The notes under the pieces were generated by a model. The model did no database searches. It was not told where the DNA came from and worked only from the letters and a program-made list of their open reading frames with translations. Shown piece by piece: positions 25,686 to 36,100 of a DNA stretch of 59,160 bases. The position numbers and the translations under genes are program-made. Origin of the DNA: Pseudoduganella buxea (lineage in GTDB: Bacteria > Pseudomonadota > Gammaproteobacteria > Burkholderiales > Burkholderiaceae_D). Each line of letters starts with the position of its first letter. Position 1 is the first letter of the stretch. The stretch spans positions 1-59,160 of the forward strand of contig NZ_WNKZ01000031.1 in assembly GCF_009720835.1 (NCBI RefSeq). The letters run 5' to 3'.

Positions 25686-26093
25686 ATGAGTAATGACCAG
25701 ATGGAAAATGTCAAAGCCACTGCGATAGAGTTTTTCAAATCAATGGCTGACTGGGAGAAATGGAACTGGCAGCTTGATTCCGCAAACGGCGATGACGACA
25801 AGCAGCCCGAGCGCGCGTCGGCCTTGAATGCAATATTCAAACGGCACCTAACGAAGAAGGCCATCGCCCGGGGGCAGGAACGACAGGAAGGACTTTATTA
25901 TGATGACCCTCCATCTTTTGATCGGAACATTACCAAAATTGAAGCCGATAAGGGCTCCTATTGGGTCTATATCCCTGAAGGTATTGCGGCAATGGCGCGG
26001 TACCGATTTGTTCAGGAAGATGGAGATTGGAAGGTGGATTATAAGGAATCGGGAATAGGCGACGGAAAGTGGGATAAAGAACTTCATATCTGA
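25686..26093 (+). CDS. NTF2-fold type immunity protein for the Rhs nuclease
   Basis: The 135-residue product begins 8 bases after the Rhs stop, behind AAGGATTAA. The sequence, a first helix KATAIEFFKSMADWEKW, a second helix with ALNAIFKRHL, then beta strands (GSYWVYIPEGI, MARYRFVQEDGDWKVDYKE), fits NTF2-like immunity proteins. There is no signal peptide, which suits a cytoplasmic antidote to a nuclease. Specific binding to this toxin is inferred from position. Confidence 0.75.
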   Translation: MSNDQMENVKATAIEFFKSMADWEKWNWQLDSANGDDDKQPERASALNAIFKRHLTKKAIARGQERQEGLYYDDPPSFDRNITKIEADKGSYWVYIPEGIAAMARYRFVQEDGDWKVDYKESGIGDGKWDKELHI

Positions 26094-26656
26094 CTCAATC
26101 GTCTCACATCGATCTCAACTTTTAACCTGCAGACCAGGTCGAGCGAAAGTCGCCGTTCGCGCGAGCGTGCCCACCCTAGGGAAGATGCTGGACACGCAGT
26201 AGGAATGCAGCTCGGGGGCAGCGGTGGCGACTCAACAGGCCCCCACGTTGGCAAATGACAGATACTGACTACACCAAAAGCGCTTGCGACGTAGCCCAAG
26301 CTTTTTTCGCCGGAATGCCCGCATGGGAACTCTTGAGCGCGAGTGCTCAGAGTGGCAATGATGGCCGGGACGATTGCCATGCGAGGCTGAAATCAATTTT
26401 CGATAGATTTCTTTCATAAATCGCCCCGGGAGTGCGTCGGATCGCGTGTTGCTTATGTCTTCCAGTGACTATATACGAGCTTCGAGCTTGACCATCATGA
26501 CAAGTGGACCGAATTGTTGAGCGCGGTAATTCGAGTGACATCTGGCTGAGCGCTAGCCTAAGGTGTTACGCCCGCAGTGCTCGACTTTCGTCAGGATTGC
26601 CATATGCATGACCCGGAAGTACGTTCTACCTACCGCGAATTAATGGATTGTTGGGT
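26094..26656. other. Non-coding stretch after the Rhs immunity gene
   Basis: About 560 bases without a supported gene. Short frames on both strands lack ribosome binding sites or motifs. Such stretches after Rhs tips sometimes hold decayed old tips, but I see no clear toxin remnant here. Confidence 0.4.
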
Positions 26657-26685
26657 TTGGCATTCGTGTTTAAATGTACTATCAT
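26657..26685 (+). promoter_or_regulatory. Strong sigma70-like promoter upstream of the AlpA gene
   Basis: TTGGCA (26,657-26,662) and TATCAT (26,680-26,685) are separated by exactly 17 bases. The AlpA start lies about 270 bases downstream, leaving a long leader. A 74-codon frame in the leader (26,718-26,942) has no ribosome binding site. Confidence 0.5.
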
Positions 26686-26963
26686 ACAAAGCAAGTTTGT
26701 GTGGTTAGATAAGTACCATGCCGTTGAAAACGGCCGTGTCTGTCTACGACGGTCGCTCACGAATTCTTCATTTCAGCTTCGAAGCCTGGTTTGCCAGCAT
26801 GCCACGCTTGGAAGCTCATAGTTCTTCAGCCGGCTATACCTGTGTTCGACGGTACCGCCGCGCCTCGTTGATGTTCAATCAAACTCATAACGTTTCGCGT
26901 ATGGGCCGCACACATGCGGCGCTTTGGATTCATCATGATTAAATTAACTTGGTGAGGAATGTC

Positions 26964-27212
26964 ATGGATCAACAGATTTTTGATAGTATCATTAAACAGG
27001 CTGAATCGGGAAGGCCAGTGATCTTAAAGTTACCAGAGGTGATAGAAATCTGCAGACTCTCAAAAACCACTATATACCGCGATATGCGCGCCGGGACTTT
27101 TCCAAAGCCGATTCGCCTAACCAAGAGGTCAACGGGATGGGTCGGGCACGAAATCATTGAGTGGCTTGCTAAGCAGATAAAAGCAAGATCAGCTCAGGGG
27201 CAAATGAGATAA
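26964..27212 (+). CDS. AlpA-type excisionase/regulator
   Basis: The 82-residue product has the MerR-like helix-turn-helix of AlpA proteins: ILKLPEVIEICRLSKTTIYR, then FPKPIRLTKRSTGWVGHEI and IEWLAKQIKAR. Such proteins activate or act as excisionases of the linked integrase. ATG 26,964 follows GTGAGGAATGTC; a GTG at 26,949 is also in frame. It ends 45 bases from the convergent integrase gene, a common layout on P4-like and ICE elements. Confidence 0.85.
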   Translation: MDQQIFDSIIKQAESGRPVILKLPEVIEICRLSKTTIYRDMRAGTFPKPIRLTKRSTGWVGHEIIEWLAKQIKARSAQGQMR

Positions 27213-27257
27213 TTCGCAAGCAGTGGCGCTTGTGAGGCGGGAAAATCCAGGATGGAT

Positions 27258-28550
27258 TCACATGGAAAGCCGCCTCAGCGCCTCAATAGCCGTTGTTCTT
27301 TGCAAGTGTCCGTAATGCTGTTCAATCATTCGGACCGAGGTGCCGCTAATTTGCGCGACGGTCACTAAATCGAGGCCACCATGCACAAGATCAGTTATCA
27401 CACTGTGACGTAGCGTGTATGCGGTCGTAGATTTTGGAAGGTTTGCCGCCCTCGCTGCTTCTTTGATTCGATGGTCCCAAGTGTCTAAATTCCAGGCGAA
27501 TCCGTCGAGGCGTGCGATGAGTGGACTTTCCATTGTCCGGCCGCCTGCAGCGTCGGTAAGAAGCGCACATATCGTTGGCGGCACCACAATTCGACGATAG
27601 TGTCCACCTTTGTCGCGATTAATACTTAGCTCACAATGTCTAGGGTTGAAGTCCCGTACCTGAAGGGATGCTAAAGCCCCCGGTCGCAAGGGCAAAGTGC
27701 ACAGGCATTTTAAAAACGGCACGAAATCGGCGCGGGCGCTTTTTACAAGTGCTGACCGTTGGTCATAATCCAGGTACAGATTACGGCTATTAACTGCGTC
27801 ACGAAAAGGCCTCGCGCCTTTTCGCCATGAACCATTTGAGGAAAGTCCACTCTCTTCCATCCCTCTACCTACAGCTGCGCAAATTGCAGCGAGCTCTCGG
27901 TTTACAGTGCTTTTCGCACGCTTGCGAACGTGTCCCGCTGGATCGATGACGGGTTTGGCGTAAATGCGGTCCCTTAGCCCAGCCATATCTTGTGCCGTTA
28001 AATCGGCTAATTCGCGGTCCCTGACTGGGTCATCAGCTAACACGCGCTTAAACCGTTGGTGCATTTCACGCCCTTCTTTAGGCAATCGATCTTTTGCATA
28101 GCTGCGTACGTATGCCTCGCATGCCTCCCAGACTGTCCGAATTTTTGCAGTACGACAGATTTGGTTGTTAGCGGAACGTTGTGACACCCAGCCAAGGTCC
28201 GAGGTTGTGGTCTCAGCAACGTCAGTAGCGGTCTCTCTTAAGTGCGCATCATGATTTTCAATGACCGGCAGGTTGCGCGGCACAGTGAGCGATTCTACCG
28301 CTGCAAACCACCGCGATGCCAGCTTTACAGCCTCCTCGAACCGCCGATGCTCCGGTAAGTCGCTAAGCGCACCGATGCTATGATGTAGCCGGATCCCGGA
28401 GGCAGTTCGATATTTCGCTACCCAACGCGCTGCCTCCTTCGACGACATGATACGGTATCCAACATGGCGGCCATTGGCCAATCGATGCCAGTATGGTTCT
28501 CGTCGGCATTTCAGTTTGCTGCGTGCGACAACGGTATCTATCTTAGTCAC
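27258..28550 (-). CDS. Tyrosine recombinase / integrase
   Basis: The 430-residue protein inserts the element at its attachment site. An Arg-rich N-terminal arm-binding region (KLKCRREPYWHRLANGRHVGYR) is followed by a core-binding domain (VWEACEAYVRSYAKDRL) and the catalytic domain. Catalytic residues are Arg in LRPGALASL, His-Arg in YTLRHSVITDL, and a C-terminal His and Tyr in RMIEQHYGHL. The promoter end faces the right element boundary, and the tRNA-like attachment site lies about 380 bases beyond the start codon. Confidence 0.93.
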   Translation of the reverse strand: MTKIDTVVARSKLKCRREPYWHRLANGRHVGYRIMSSKEAARWVAKYRTASGIRLHHSIGALSDLPEHRRFEEAVKLASRWFAAVESLTVPRNLPVIENHDAHLRETATDVAETTTSDLGWVSQRSANNQICRTAKIRTVWEACEAYVRSYAKDRLPKEGREMHQRFKRVLADDPVRDRELADLTAQDMAGLRDRIYAKPVIDPAGHVRKRAKSTVNRELAAICAAVGRGMEESGLSSNGSWRKGARPFRDAVNSRNLYLDYDQRSALVKSARADFVPFLKCLCTLPLRPGALASLQVRDFNPRHCELSINRDKGGHYRRIVVPPTICALLTDAAGGRTMESPLIARLDGFAWNLDTWDHRIKEAARAANLPKSTTAYTLRHSVITDLVHGGLDLVTVAQISGTSVRMIEQHYGHLQRTTAIEALRRLSM

Positions 28551-28929
28551 GGTATAGCTTCGGCAAAGGAACGTACCGGGTCATCATCCAGAGCCCTTAT
28601 CTAAGAAGCGCTTAGCAATGGGTTCTATCATTTGACTGAACCCGTTATCATAAGTTCCGAATGAGAAGCGGGATGTTCAACCCGGTTCCGCGAAGTATCC
28701 ATCGGACCAGGCTGAATTAGCGTGCTGGCGATTTCGGCCGGCGCTCGCCGACTCATAGATGAGGTGTTTGCATCTAAGGCGTGGACTGCAGCAAACGTAT
28801 ACTGGAGGCTCTTTGTACTGCAAAAGTACGGCAAACCGTGTGGCACGCTATGGCACCAGGCCGGCTCTCGAAGGAGTGAAAGGCAGGCAGATGATGTCCC
28901 GGGTAGTAGCAGATGGTGCCACGCTATGT
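28551..28929. other. Non-coding stretch between integrase and attachment site
   Basis: No supported gene. This is where integrase promoter and arm-binding sites would lie. I could not identify repeats with confidence. Confidence 0.4.
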
Positions 28930-28976
28930 CATTCACACTGCAGGGGTCGCAAGTTCGAAACTTGCACTTCCCACCA
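28930..28976 (+). repeat. Right attachment site: 3' end of a tRNA-Val(CAC) gene
   Basis: These 47 bases match the 3' half of a tRNA: anticodon loop TTCACAC (anticodon CAC, with the invariant T33), 3' anticodon strand TGCAG, a variable loop, a T arm GCAAG-TTCGAAA-CTTGC, acceptor strand ACTTCCC and ACCA. The 5' half does not pair properly: the anticodon 5' strand is wrong, the D arm is missing, and the acceptor matches at only 6 of 7 positions. It is therefore a duplicated tRNA end, as left by integration into a tRNA gene. The intact copy should lie at the left end of the element, outside the window. Confidence 0.75.
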
Positions 28977-28995
28977 GAATTCGTTTTAAGATCAA

Positions 28996-29027
28996 GGGCT
29001 CGCACACTTCGGTGGCGAGCCCTTTTT
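28996..29027 (+). terminator. Rho-independent terminator of the host tRNA locus
   Basis: GGGCTCGC (28,996-29,003) pairs with GCGAGCCC (29,015-29,022). An inner CAC-TTCG-GTG hairpin sits inside with one bulged A, and five T follow. It begins 20 bases after the tRNA 3' end, so it is best read as the original terminator of the tRNA into which the element inserted. Confidence 0.85.
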
Positions 29028-29210
29028 CTTTGCCATGTGCCTGTGTAATTTGCTGGTTTAATCCGGTGCGGCGGCTAGCTGCGCAGCGGCGCCAGGACCG
29101 CAGGGCGGAGGATGCGCGGGGAATCACCCTGGTGCACGACTGCGTCGGCGAACGATTCGGAGCCCGCTGCGGGTTAAACATGGCGCCGCGCCGGCCCCGA
29201 AGAAACAGAT

Positions 29211-29948
29211 CTATACCTTGTGCCGACGCGCGGCGAAGCCGGCAATTCCCAAGCCTCCGAGCAGCATGGCATACGTAGCCGGTTCAGGGACCGGAGACAC
29301 TTGCACTGTCAGCACGACATCGTGCCAGTGCACCGATGCATAAGATTGATAATACGTCGTCACCTCAGCTTCATCACCGTCGTACCAATAGCTTGAACCC
29401 GATTCCGCGGAGTTATACACCCGGTTGTGGAGGAGCATCGTGAAGTCGCCTTCAAACGGCATACCGGCATTCAGCTGGATCTGCTCGTCACCATGGACAT
29501 TCTCCAGGGTCCGCTGCCCCATTGAGATTGATTGACCAGCTAGTTCGAAGCGACCCATGATGAATTCATTGCTCACCACGCCGATCGTCCCGCCTGCGGA
29601 CGGGATGCCTGGACTGAGCACGCCGGTAAGGGTGCCGGTAAGCGTCATCGTATTAATACGGTAGCCGTCACGCACGTCGAATGCAAACCCTGATTGGCCC
29701 CAGTTCAGTAAATCCGGTGCATTGTCCTCCTGTGAAGTCACATCCATTACGTAGCCCTCGACGCCTTCGAATCCCTTGATCGCAATACGGGCCGTACCAC
29801 CGGAATCGGACAAGAGGCCAAGGCTGCTGTTGCTCCAGGTCCCGGGAAGCCTCATGGCGAAGCCAGCGGCATCGGCTCTTTCTGCGTGGACGACAGTGCT
29901 CGTGAGGGCAGCCAGGCCGAATAGAAGCGTGGGAATAGTTTGTCGCAT
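29211..29948 (-). CDS. PEP-CTERM sorting domain protein
   Basis: The 245-residue exported protein has an N-terminal signal peptide (TIPTLLFGLAALTSTVVHA). Its C-terminus has the PEP-CTERM tripartite signal: VPEPATYAML, a hydrophobic helix (GGLGIAGFAA) and a basic end (RRHKV). In the known system the EpsH/XrtA exosortase recognises this signal; those genes are not in the window. The mature part is beta-rich and of unknown function. It is the first host gene right of the island boundary. Confidence 0.9.
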   Translation of the reverse strand: MRQTIPTLLFGLAALTSTVVHAERADAAGFAMRLPGTWSNSSLGLLSDSGGTARIAIKGFEGVEGYVMDVTSQEDNAPDLLNWGQSGFAFDVRDGYRINTMTLTGTLTGVLSPGIPSAGGTIGVVSNEFIMGRFELAGQSISMGQRTLENVHGDEQIQLNAGMPFEGDFTMLLHNRVYNSAESGSSYWYDGDEAEVTTYYQSYASVHWHDVVLTVQVSPVPEPATYAMLLGGLGIAGFAARRHKV

Positions 29949-30401
29949 GAAAACGCCGGTAAATGGTTGCGCCCGGTCGACCGGAGCGCTCGTTTTATGG
30001 CAAGGCCAAGTCGACGGATCTCACCAAATATTGCGGAATCGGTCTAATAATCGAATAAGATGGCTGGCAACATTACTTGCGGTCAGGCAAAGCAGCGCAG
30101 TCGAACGACGAATTTTGCATTTGAACACCTATATTTTCGGTATGACTGCATTGCTTGGGTAAGGCCCGCGATCCTGCCACATTCTCGTGCCGGCGCGGGC
30201 AGCCGCCGGGTAGCGCCCAGTGCTTTGCTTATTCCGCGCATTTTGAATCTCCTGTCCCTGCCTGATAAATCTATCAGGCTCGTGTCTCATATTTCCAAAA
30301 GAATAATCGAGCACCTTTCAATTCGATTGTCCCGTCACGAACTTGTCATGCATGATTGCGACAATCCGGCTGCCCAGTTATTGGAAACCATTAAGGAAAT
30401 C
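29949..30401. other. Divergent intergenic region
   Basis: About 450 bases separate the PEP-CTERM gene and the divergent metallohydrolase gene. The metallohydrolase frame stays open back to 30,060, but no signal peptide or ribosome binding site supports an earlier start. Promoters for both genes should be here; I could not place them with confidence. Confidence 0.4.
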
Positions 30402-32879
30402 ATGCGTCGCACACAGATTTTTGCAGGTCTTTTGTTGATTGGCGGCCGCGTTTGCGCCGGCGAACTCGATCACCGGGAATTCGAAGCAACCCTCCACGTC
30501 CCCTATGCCACACAAGCCGTGGCCCAGGGCACGGACAAGTCGCGGGCCAGCGCCGGCGCCCGTACCTTTACGCTCGACTTCAGCTATCCGCACGTCGAGC
30601 AGCCGCACGACGTCAGCTGGCGCCTGGAACTGGTGGCCCCTGGCGGCCAGGTGGTGCAGCGCTGGGATGGCGTGCAGCGCCTGTTTCGCAAGGCCGTGGC
30701 CGTAACCGTGCGCTGGCCTGGGCGCGGTGCCGACGACCGCCTGCCGGACGGCATCTACCAGGTGCGCATGCGCGCGGCGGCCCATCCGGCCACGCGCGGC
30801 AACGGCGACGCGAGTACCGCCGCTATCGAGGATGCGCTGGCCCATGCCGGCGACGAGATGATCGAGCAAAGCTGGGATCTCGCCCTGGGCACGCCGCCCG
30901 CGATGCGCATGCCGGCATTCCGGGCCCTGCCGTCGCCCGGCATGGCGCAGGCCGGCGGCGACGTTGCCGTGGCGACGGCGGCGCCGGCACCGGCCGCGCT
31001 GCCGTACACGGTGTACTACGGCAACCTGCACAGCCAGACCAATCACAGCGACGGTGGCGGAGCCCTGGCCAGCTGCGGCGGCGCCCAGGCACCCCAGTCG
31101 GGCGCGCAAGGGCCGGCCGAAGCCTTCGCGTATGCGCGCAACCGGGGCCTGGATTTCCTCGTCGCGTCCGAACACAACCATATGTACGACGGCTCGGACA
31201 GCACCAACACGTCCGCCAATCCAGCCACCGCCCGTGCGCTGTACCAGTCCGGGCTGGCCGCGGCGGCCGACTTCAACGGCAAGTACCCCGGCTTCCTCGG
31301 CGTCTACGGCCTGGAGTGGGGCGTCATCAACAACGGCGGCCACCTGAACATCTTCAATTCGCCCGAGCTGCTGCAGTGGGAAGTCAACAGCGGCGGCCAG
31401 CTGCTCGGCGACACGCTGACGCCGAAAAACGATTACGCCGCGCTGTACACCTTGATGCGCCAGCGCGGCTGGATCGGCCAGTTCAACCATCCGTCGTCCA
31501 GCGGGCAGTTCCTCGTCAACGGCGTCGCCCTGGGCTACAGTGCCGACGGCGACCAGGCCATGGCCCTGTGCGAAGTGCTCAATACGTCCGCGTTCTCGAC
31601 CAACACGACAGAGACGGAAACGGGGCGCAGCAGCTATGAGGGCGCCTGCAACAAGGCGCTGGAGGCGGGCTTCCACGTGGCGTTCAGCACCAACCAGGAC
31701 AATCACTGCGCCAACTGGGGCGCGTCCTACACCAATCGCACGGGCGTGTTGATTCCGAACGGCGCGCCATTGACGCAGGCGAGCTTCATCGACGCACTGC
31801 GGGCGCGCCGGGTGTTCGCCACGATGGACAAGAATTCGCAGCTGGTGCTGACGGCGAACGGCCACGTCATGGGCGAACGCTTCACCAACAGCGGGCCGTT
31901 GACGCTGGCTGTCGAATTCGCCAACAGCGCCGGCAAGGCGGCGTCGACGGTGTCCCTGGTCGAGGGCGTCCCGGGCCGAAACGGCACCGTCAGCGTGCTG
32001 TCGACCAGCCCCACCACGACCATCACCCCGGCGCCGGGCGAACACTTCTACTACGCCAAGGTGACGCAGAGCGACGGCAACATCCTGTGGTCGGCACCGG
32101 TCTGGGTGACGCAGACGGCCGGCGGCGACACCAGTGCGCCCACCGTGTCGGCCGCGGCCAGCGGCAGCAGCGGCACCATCGCCTTCACCGCCAATGCCAG
32201 CGACAACGTGGGCGTGGGCCGGGTCGATTTCTACGTGGATGACGTCCTGAAGGGTACGGACAGCACGTCGCCGTACATGCTCAGCTTCAATTCCACCGCC
32301 CTGAGCAACGGCAGCCACAGCCTGACGGCGACGGCCACCGATGCCGCCGGCAACCTCGGCAGGTCGGCGCCCGTCACCTTCAGTGTCAACAATGCGGGCA
32401 CGCCGCCCGCCGGCGCGCAGCTGGTGCAGAACGGCGGCTTCGAATCGGGCGCCACGTCGTGGAGCGCCAGCAGCGGCGTCATCACGGCGAACACCACGTA
32501 TCCGGCGCACGGCGGCACGTGGATGGCACGGCTGAACGGGCAGGGTGCGGCCCGCACCGACACGCTGTACCAGCAGCTGACGATTCCGTCCACGGTCAGC
32601 AAGGCAACGCTGTCATTCTGGCTGCGCATCGCCTCCAGCGAAACCACCACCAGCAGCGCCTACGACACCCTGAAGGTGCAGGTGCGCTCCAGCACCGGCA
32701 CGCTGCTGGCCACCCTGGCGACGTATTCGAACCTGAACAAGGGCAGCAGCTATGTCCAGCGCAGCTTCGACCTGAGCGCCTACAAGGGCCAGACCGTGCG
32801 TGTCCATTTCGAAGGCAAGGAAGGCACCACCTTGGCCACCGCCTTTGTCGTCGACGACGTGCTCGTCACCACGCAATAG
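30402..32879 (+). CDS. Secreted CehA/McbA-type PHP metallohydrolase with C-terminal beta domains
   Basis: ATG 30,402 follows AAGGAA and starts a signal peptide (MRRTQIFAGLLLIGGRVCAG), giving 825 residues. The central PHP-like domain carries metal-binding motifs YYGNLHSQTNHSDGGG, ASEHNHMYDG, IGQFNHPSSSG and FSTNQDNHC, as in CehA/McbA carbamate hydrolase relatives. A Big/Ig-like domain (about 580-665: DNVGVGRVDFYVDDVLKG) and a jelly-roll carbohydrate-binding-like domain (from LVQNGGFESGATSW) follow. The natural substrate is unknown; a cell-surface or exported phosphoesterase or amidase role is plausible. Confidence 0.82.
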   Translation: MRRTQIFAGLLLIGGRVCAGELDHREFEATLHVPYATQAVAQGTDKSRASAGARTFTLDFSYPHVEQPHDVSWRLELVAPGGQVVQRWDGVQRLFRKAVAVTVRWPGRGADDRLPDGIYQVRMRAAAHPATRGNGDASTAAIEDALAHAGDEMIEQSWDLALGTPPAMRMPAFRALPSPGMAQAGGDVAVATAAPAPAALPYTVYYGNLHSQTNHSDGGGALASCGGAQAPQSGAQGPAEAFAYARNRGLDFLVASEHNHMYDGSDSTNTSANPATARALYQSGLAAAADFNGKYPGFLGVYGLEWGVINNGGHLNIFNSPELLQWEVNSGGQLLGDTLTPKNDYAALYTLMRQRGWIGQFNHPSSSGQFLVNGVALGYSADGDQAMALCEVLNTSAFSTNTTETETGRSSYEGACNKALEAGFHVAFSTNQDNHCANWGASYTNRTGVLIPNGAPLTQASFIDALRARRVFATMDKNSQLVLTANGHVMGERFTNSGPLTLAVEFANSAGKAASTVSLVEGVPGRNGTVSVLSTSPTTTITPAPGEHFYYAKVTQSDGNILWSAPVWVTQTAGGDTSAPTVSAAASGSSGTIAFTANASDNVGVGRVDFYVDDVLKGTDSTSPYMLSFNSTALSNGSHSLTATATDAAGNLGRSAPVTFSVNNAGTPPAGAQLVQNGGFESGATSWSASSGVITANTTYPAHGGTWMARLNGQGAARTDTLYQQLTIPSTVSKATLSFWLRIASSETTTSSAYDTLKVQVRSSTGTLLATLATYSNLNKGSSYVQRSFDLSAYKGQTVRVHFEGKEGTTLATAFVVDDVLVTTQ

Positions 32880-33170
32880 CCTGGCGTTCTGTTGCGCAAT
32901 TGCAACTATCCGGCAGCCGCGGCGCGCCGTCGTCCTTGCAGTGGCTGCTGCTGCTTGCACGGACGGTAGGGCACCGGTCGGGGCACTCGGCGGCTCCGTT
33001 TCCCTGGCATTACTGGACAGCATTCGCCGCCCAGCCGGATGGACGGGACATTGAACGGCGGTTTATCAGCCGTCCATGCCGCCGTCGCGGCGCCGCCAGC
33101 GCATGAAAAGCCGAAACTGACCGGCTATCTTCGGTATAGTGAGCGCTGTTTCTATAAATCACTATGCGAT

Positions 33171-36100
33171 ATGCCCTCCGTATCACGGGTCTTCCTTGCC
33201 TGCGTGTTGTGTCTCCTCGGCTGCTTAGGTAGCGTCGCCGCGTCGGCACCCGCGCCGCAGCCGTGGGCCGCGATGGGCCACATCTCGTTTCGCAACCACG
33301 CCGATCCCGTCATTTCCGGAGCGATGGCGATGGCGCAGGACAGGGATGGCTTCCTGTGGCTGGGTACCCAGATGGGCTTGCTGCGGTGGGATGGCCAGCG
33401 CATGCGCAGGCATGTCGCGGACCCGGGCAAGGCCGATGCCATGCCGGACAACTATGTCCTGAGCCTGCACATCGCGGCGAATGGCACGCTGTGGATCGGC
33501 ACCAGCGCCGCCGGCCTGGTGCGTTACGATCCGGTGCACGACGCCTTCGTCCGCATGCCGCGCCTGCGCAACGTCCGCGTCTCCGCATTGGCCGACGATG
33601 GCGCGGGCGGGCTGTGGGTCGGCACCGGGGCCAGCCTCGAACGGGTCGCGGCGGACGGCAAGGTGTACGCCGCCGCCACGCATTCCGGGACCGGGCCCAC
33701 GTTTGCCGACACGGGCGTCGATCAACTGCGTCGCGACCGGCATGGCGGCCTGTGGGTGGGCACGCGCAGGGGCTTGTGGTACGGCCGCACGGCCGAAGCG
33801 CCCTTGCAGCGGGTCGGCCTGGCAGCGCCGGGTGGGCGCGAACCGGCCATCAGCGCGATCGTCGAGGACCATGCGGGACGGCTGTGGATCGGGACGCGGG
33901 TGCATGGCGCCTTCGTGATTCCGTCCCCCGGGGCCAAGCCGGTCGCGGTCGTCGAGTCGCCGTCCGGCGGCACCCTCGATGGCGAGCGCGTCTTCTCCAT
34001 CGTGGAGAAGTCGGACGGCGTCATGTGGCTGGGCATGGAGGCCGGCGGCATCATCGAAGTCGACGTGGCCACGGCAAGAACCCAGCGCATCCGGCACCGG
34101 CCGGACATCCCGGACACCTTGCGGGACGACGATCCGATGGCGATGTTGCGCACGCGCGACGGCCAGGTGTTCGTGTCCACCGTCGATGCGCTGAGCCAGC
34201 ACGACCCGCGGCCGCAAGGCGTCATCACCATCCGCACCCTCCCTGGTGTCGACAAGCTCAGCGTGCCGGCATTGCTGGCCCGGCCGGACGGCCAGGTCTG
34301 GATGGGGCTGACGGCCGGTGCCATCGCGCGCGTCGACCCCGTGGCCGGCATGATCGGCACGATCTCCGTGGCGCGCCGCCCGGGCGGGGCCGGCCTGCCG
34401 AAGGGCAGCATCCTGGCGCTGGCCAACGGCCCGCACAATACGGTCTTTGTCGGCACGCAGCAAGGCCTGTACATGGTGGACGGGGACGGCAGCGGTGTAC
34501 GCCGGATCGCCATTCCGGAGCGCCCGGCCGAGGCGCCCGTGTATGCGCTGGCGGCGCGCGCTGGCGTCGTGTGGGTCGGCGGCCTGGACGGCATCTGGGC
34601 CATCGGCGCGGCGGACAGCCACGCGCCCAAGCTGCTGCGCCATGAGGACAGTGCGCTGGGCGACCGGCGCGTGACGGCCATCCTGCCCATGCCGGACGGC
34701 GACGTCTGGGTCGGCACCCGGGCCGGGCTGGCGCGTGTAAAGGGGGCCGGGCCCGGTGCCGAAGTCATGCCCACCAGTGCCGTCGATCCGACCCGCCTGC
34801 CGAACGGCTATATCACGTCGCTCCATGCGGATGCGCATGGCCGCCTGTGGGTCACCAACTTCTCCGCCGGCGTCGCCGTACTGCTGCGCACCGACGCGGA
34901 CGGCCGGCGCTGGTTCCGCCGCTTCACCACTACCGAAGGGCTGCCGGCGAACGGCGTCAGCGCCATGGTGGACGACGGCGCCGGCGGCTTGTGGTTCAGC
35001 ACGGACATTGGCATGGCAGGGCTCGACACGACGACGTTCGCGATCCGGCGCGTCGGCAGCGCCGACGGGGCCAATATCGCTGCCTTCTGGACGGCCGCGG
35101 GCGTTCGGGATACGCGGGGCAACCTCGTGTTCGGCGGCCTGAACGGCGCGAGCGTGCTGCGTCCGGGACGGCTCGATACGGCGCGCGGCACGCCGCCGCT
35201 GGTGGCCACGCAGCTCAGTCTGGGTGCGCGCGAGATGCCGGCCTGGTCGTTCAACCGCCATGGCGCCCCCGTCAGGCCGCTGGCGATAACGCCGGCGCAG
35301 CGGGAACGCGGCTTGTCGGTCGAATTTGCCGCACTGGATTTCGGGCTGGCCGCCGAACGCCGCTATGCCTACCGGCTCGACGGTTTCGACCCGGACTGGA
35401 TCGACACGGATCCGACCATCCGGCGGGCCAACTACACCAATCTGCCGCCGGGCGACTATACCTTGCGCATGCGGTCCACGCTGGCGGACGGCAGCGGCGC
35501 CGTGGCGACCGGGTTCCCCGTCCACGTCGAACCGGCCTGGCACGAGCAGACGCTCGTCAGGATGCTGGAAGGCGCCCTGGCCGTCGCCGCGGTCGCGCTC
35601 TTGATGCGCGGCAGGACATCGCTGCTGCGCAAGCGCCAGCTGGAACTGGAGACTCTGGTCGAAGCGCGCACGAGCGAACTGCGCGCCATCCAGGCGCGGC
35701 TGGAGACGATGGCCTACGCGGATGCGCTGACGGGGCTGCCGAACCGGCGTCTGTTCAACGATGAATTGCGGCGCATGGCCGCGCAAAGCGAGCGCGATGG
35801 CGAACCGTTCGGGCTTCTGCTGATCGACCTGGACAAGTTCAAGGCCGTCAACGACAGTCTTGGCCACGACGCCGGCGACGCGCTGCTGGTCAGCGCGGCC
35901 CGCCGCCTGCCCGACGCCGTGCGGGCCACGGACAAGGTGGTCCGCCTGGGCGGCGATGAATTCGCGGTGCTGCTGGCCGCGCGCGTGGACGGTGCCGCCA
36001 TTGCCGAGGTCAGCGAACGGATCGTGGCCGCGATGGCCCAACCGGTGCTGTACAAGTCGCACAGCCTGCAGATCAGTGCCAGTGTCGGCGCCGCCATCTT

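Noticed and set aside
26718..26942. A 74-codon frame in the AlpA leader
   Set aside because: No ribosome binding site and no motif; more likely untranslated leader.
28900..28976. A complete tRNA gene at the attachment site
   Set aside because: GGGTAGT could almost pair with ACTTCCC, but the D arm and the 5' anticodon strand do not form, so only the 3' half is tRNA-derived.
30378..32510. A 710-codon minus-strand frame opposite the CehA/McbA-like gene
   Set aside because: Shadow frame with biased composition; the plus strand carries signal peptide and metal motifs.
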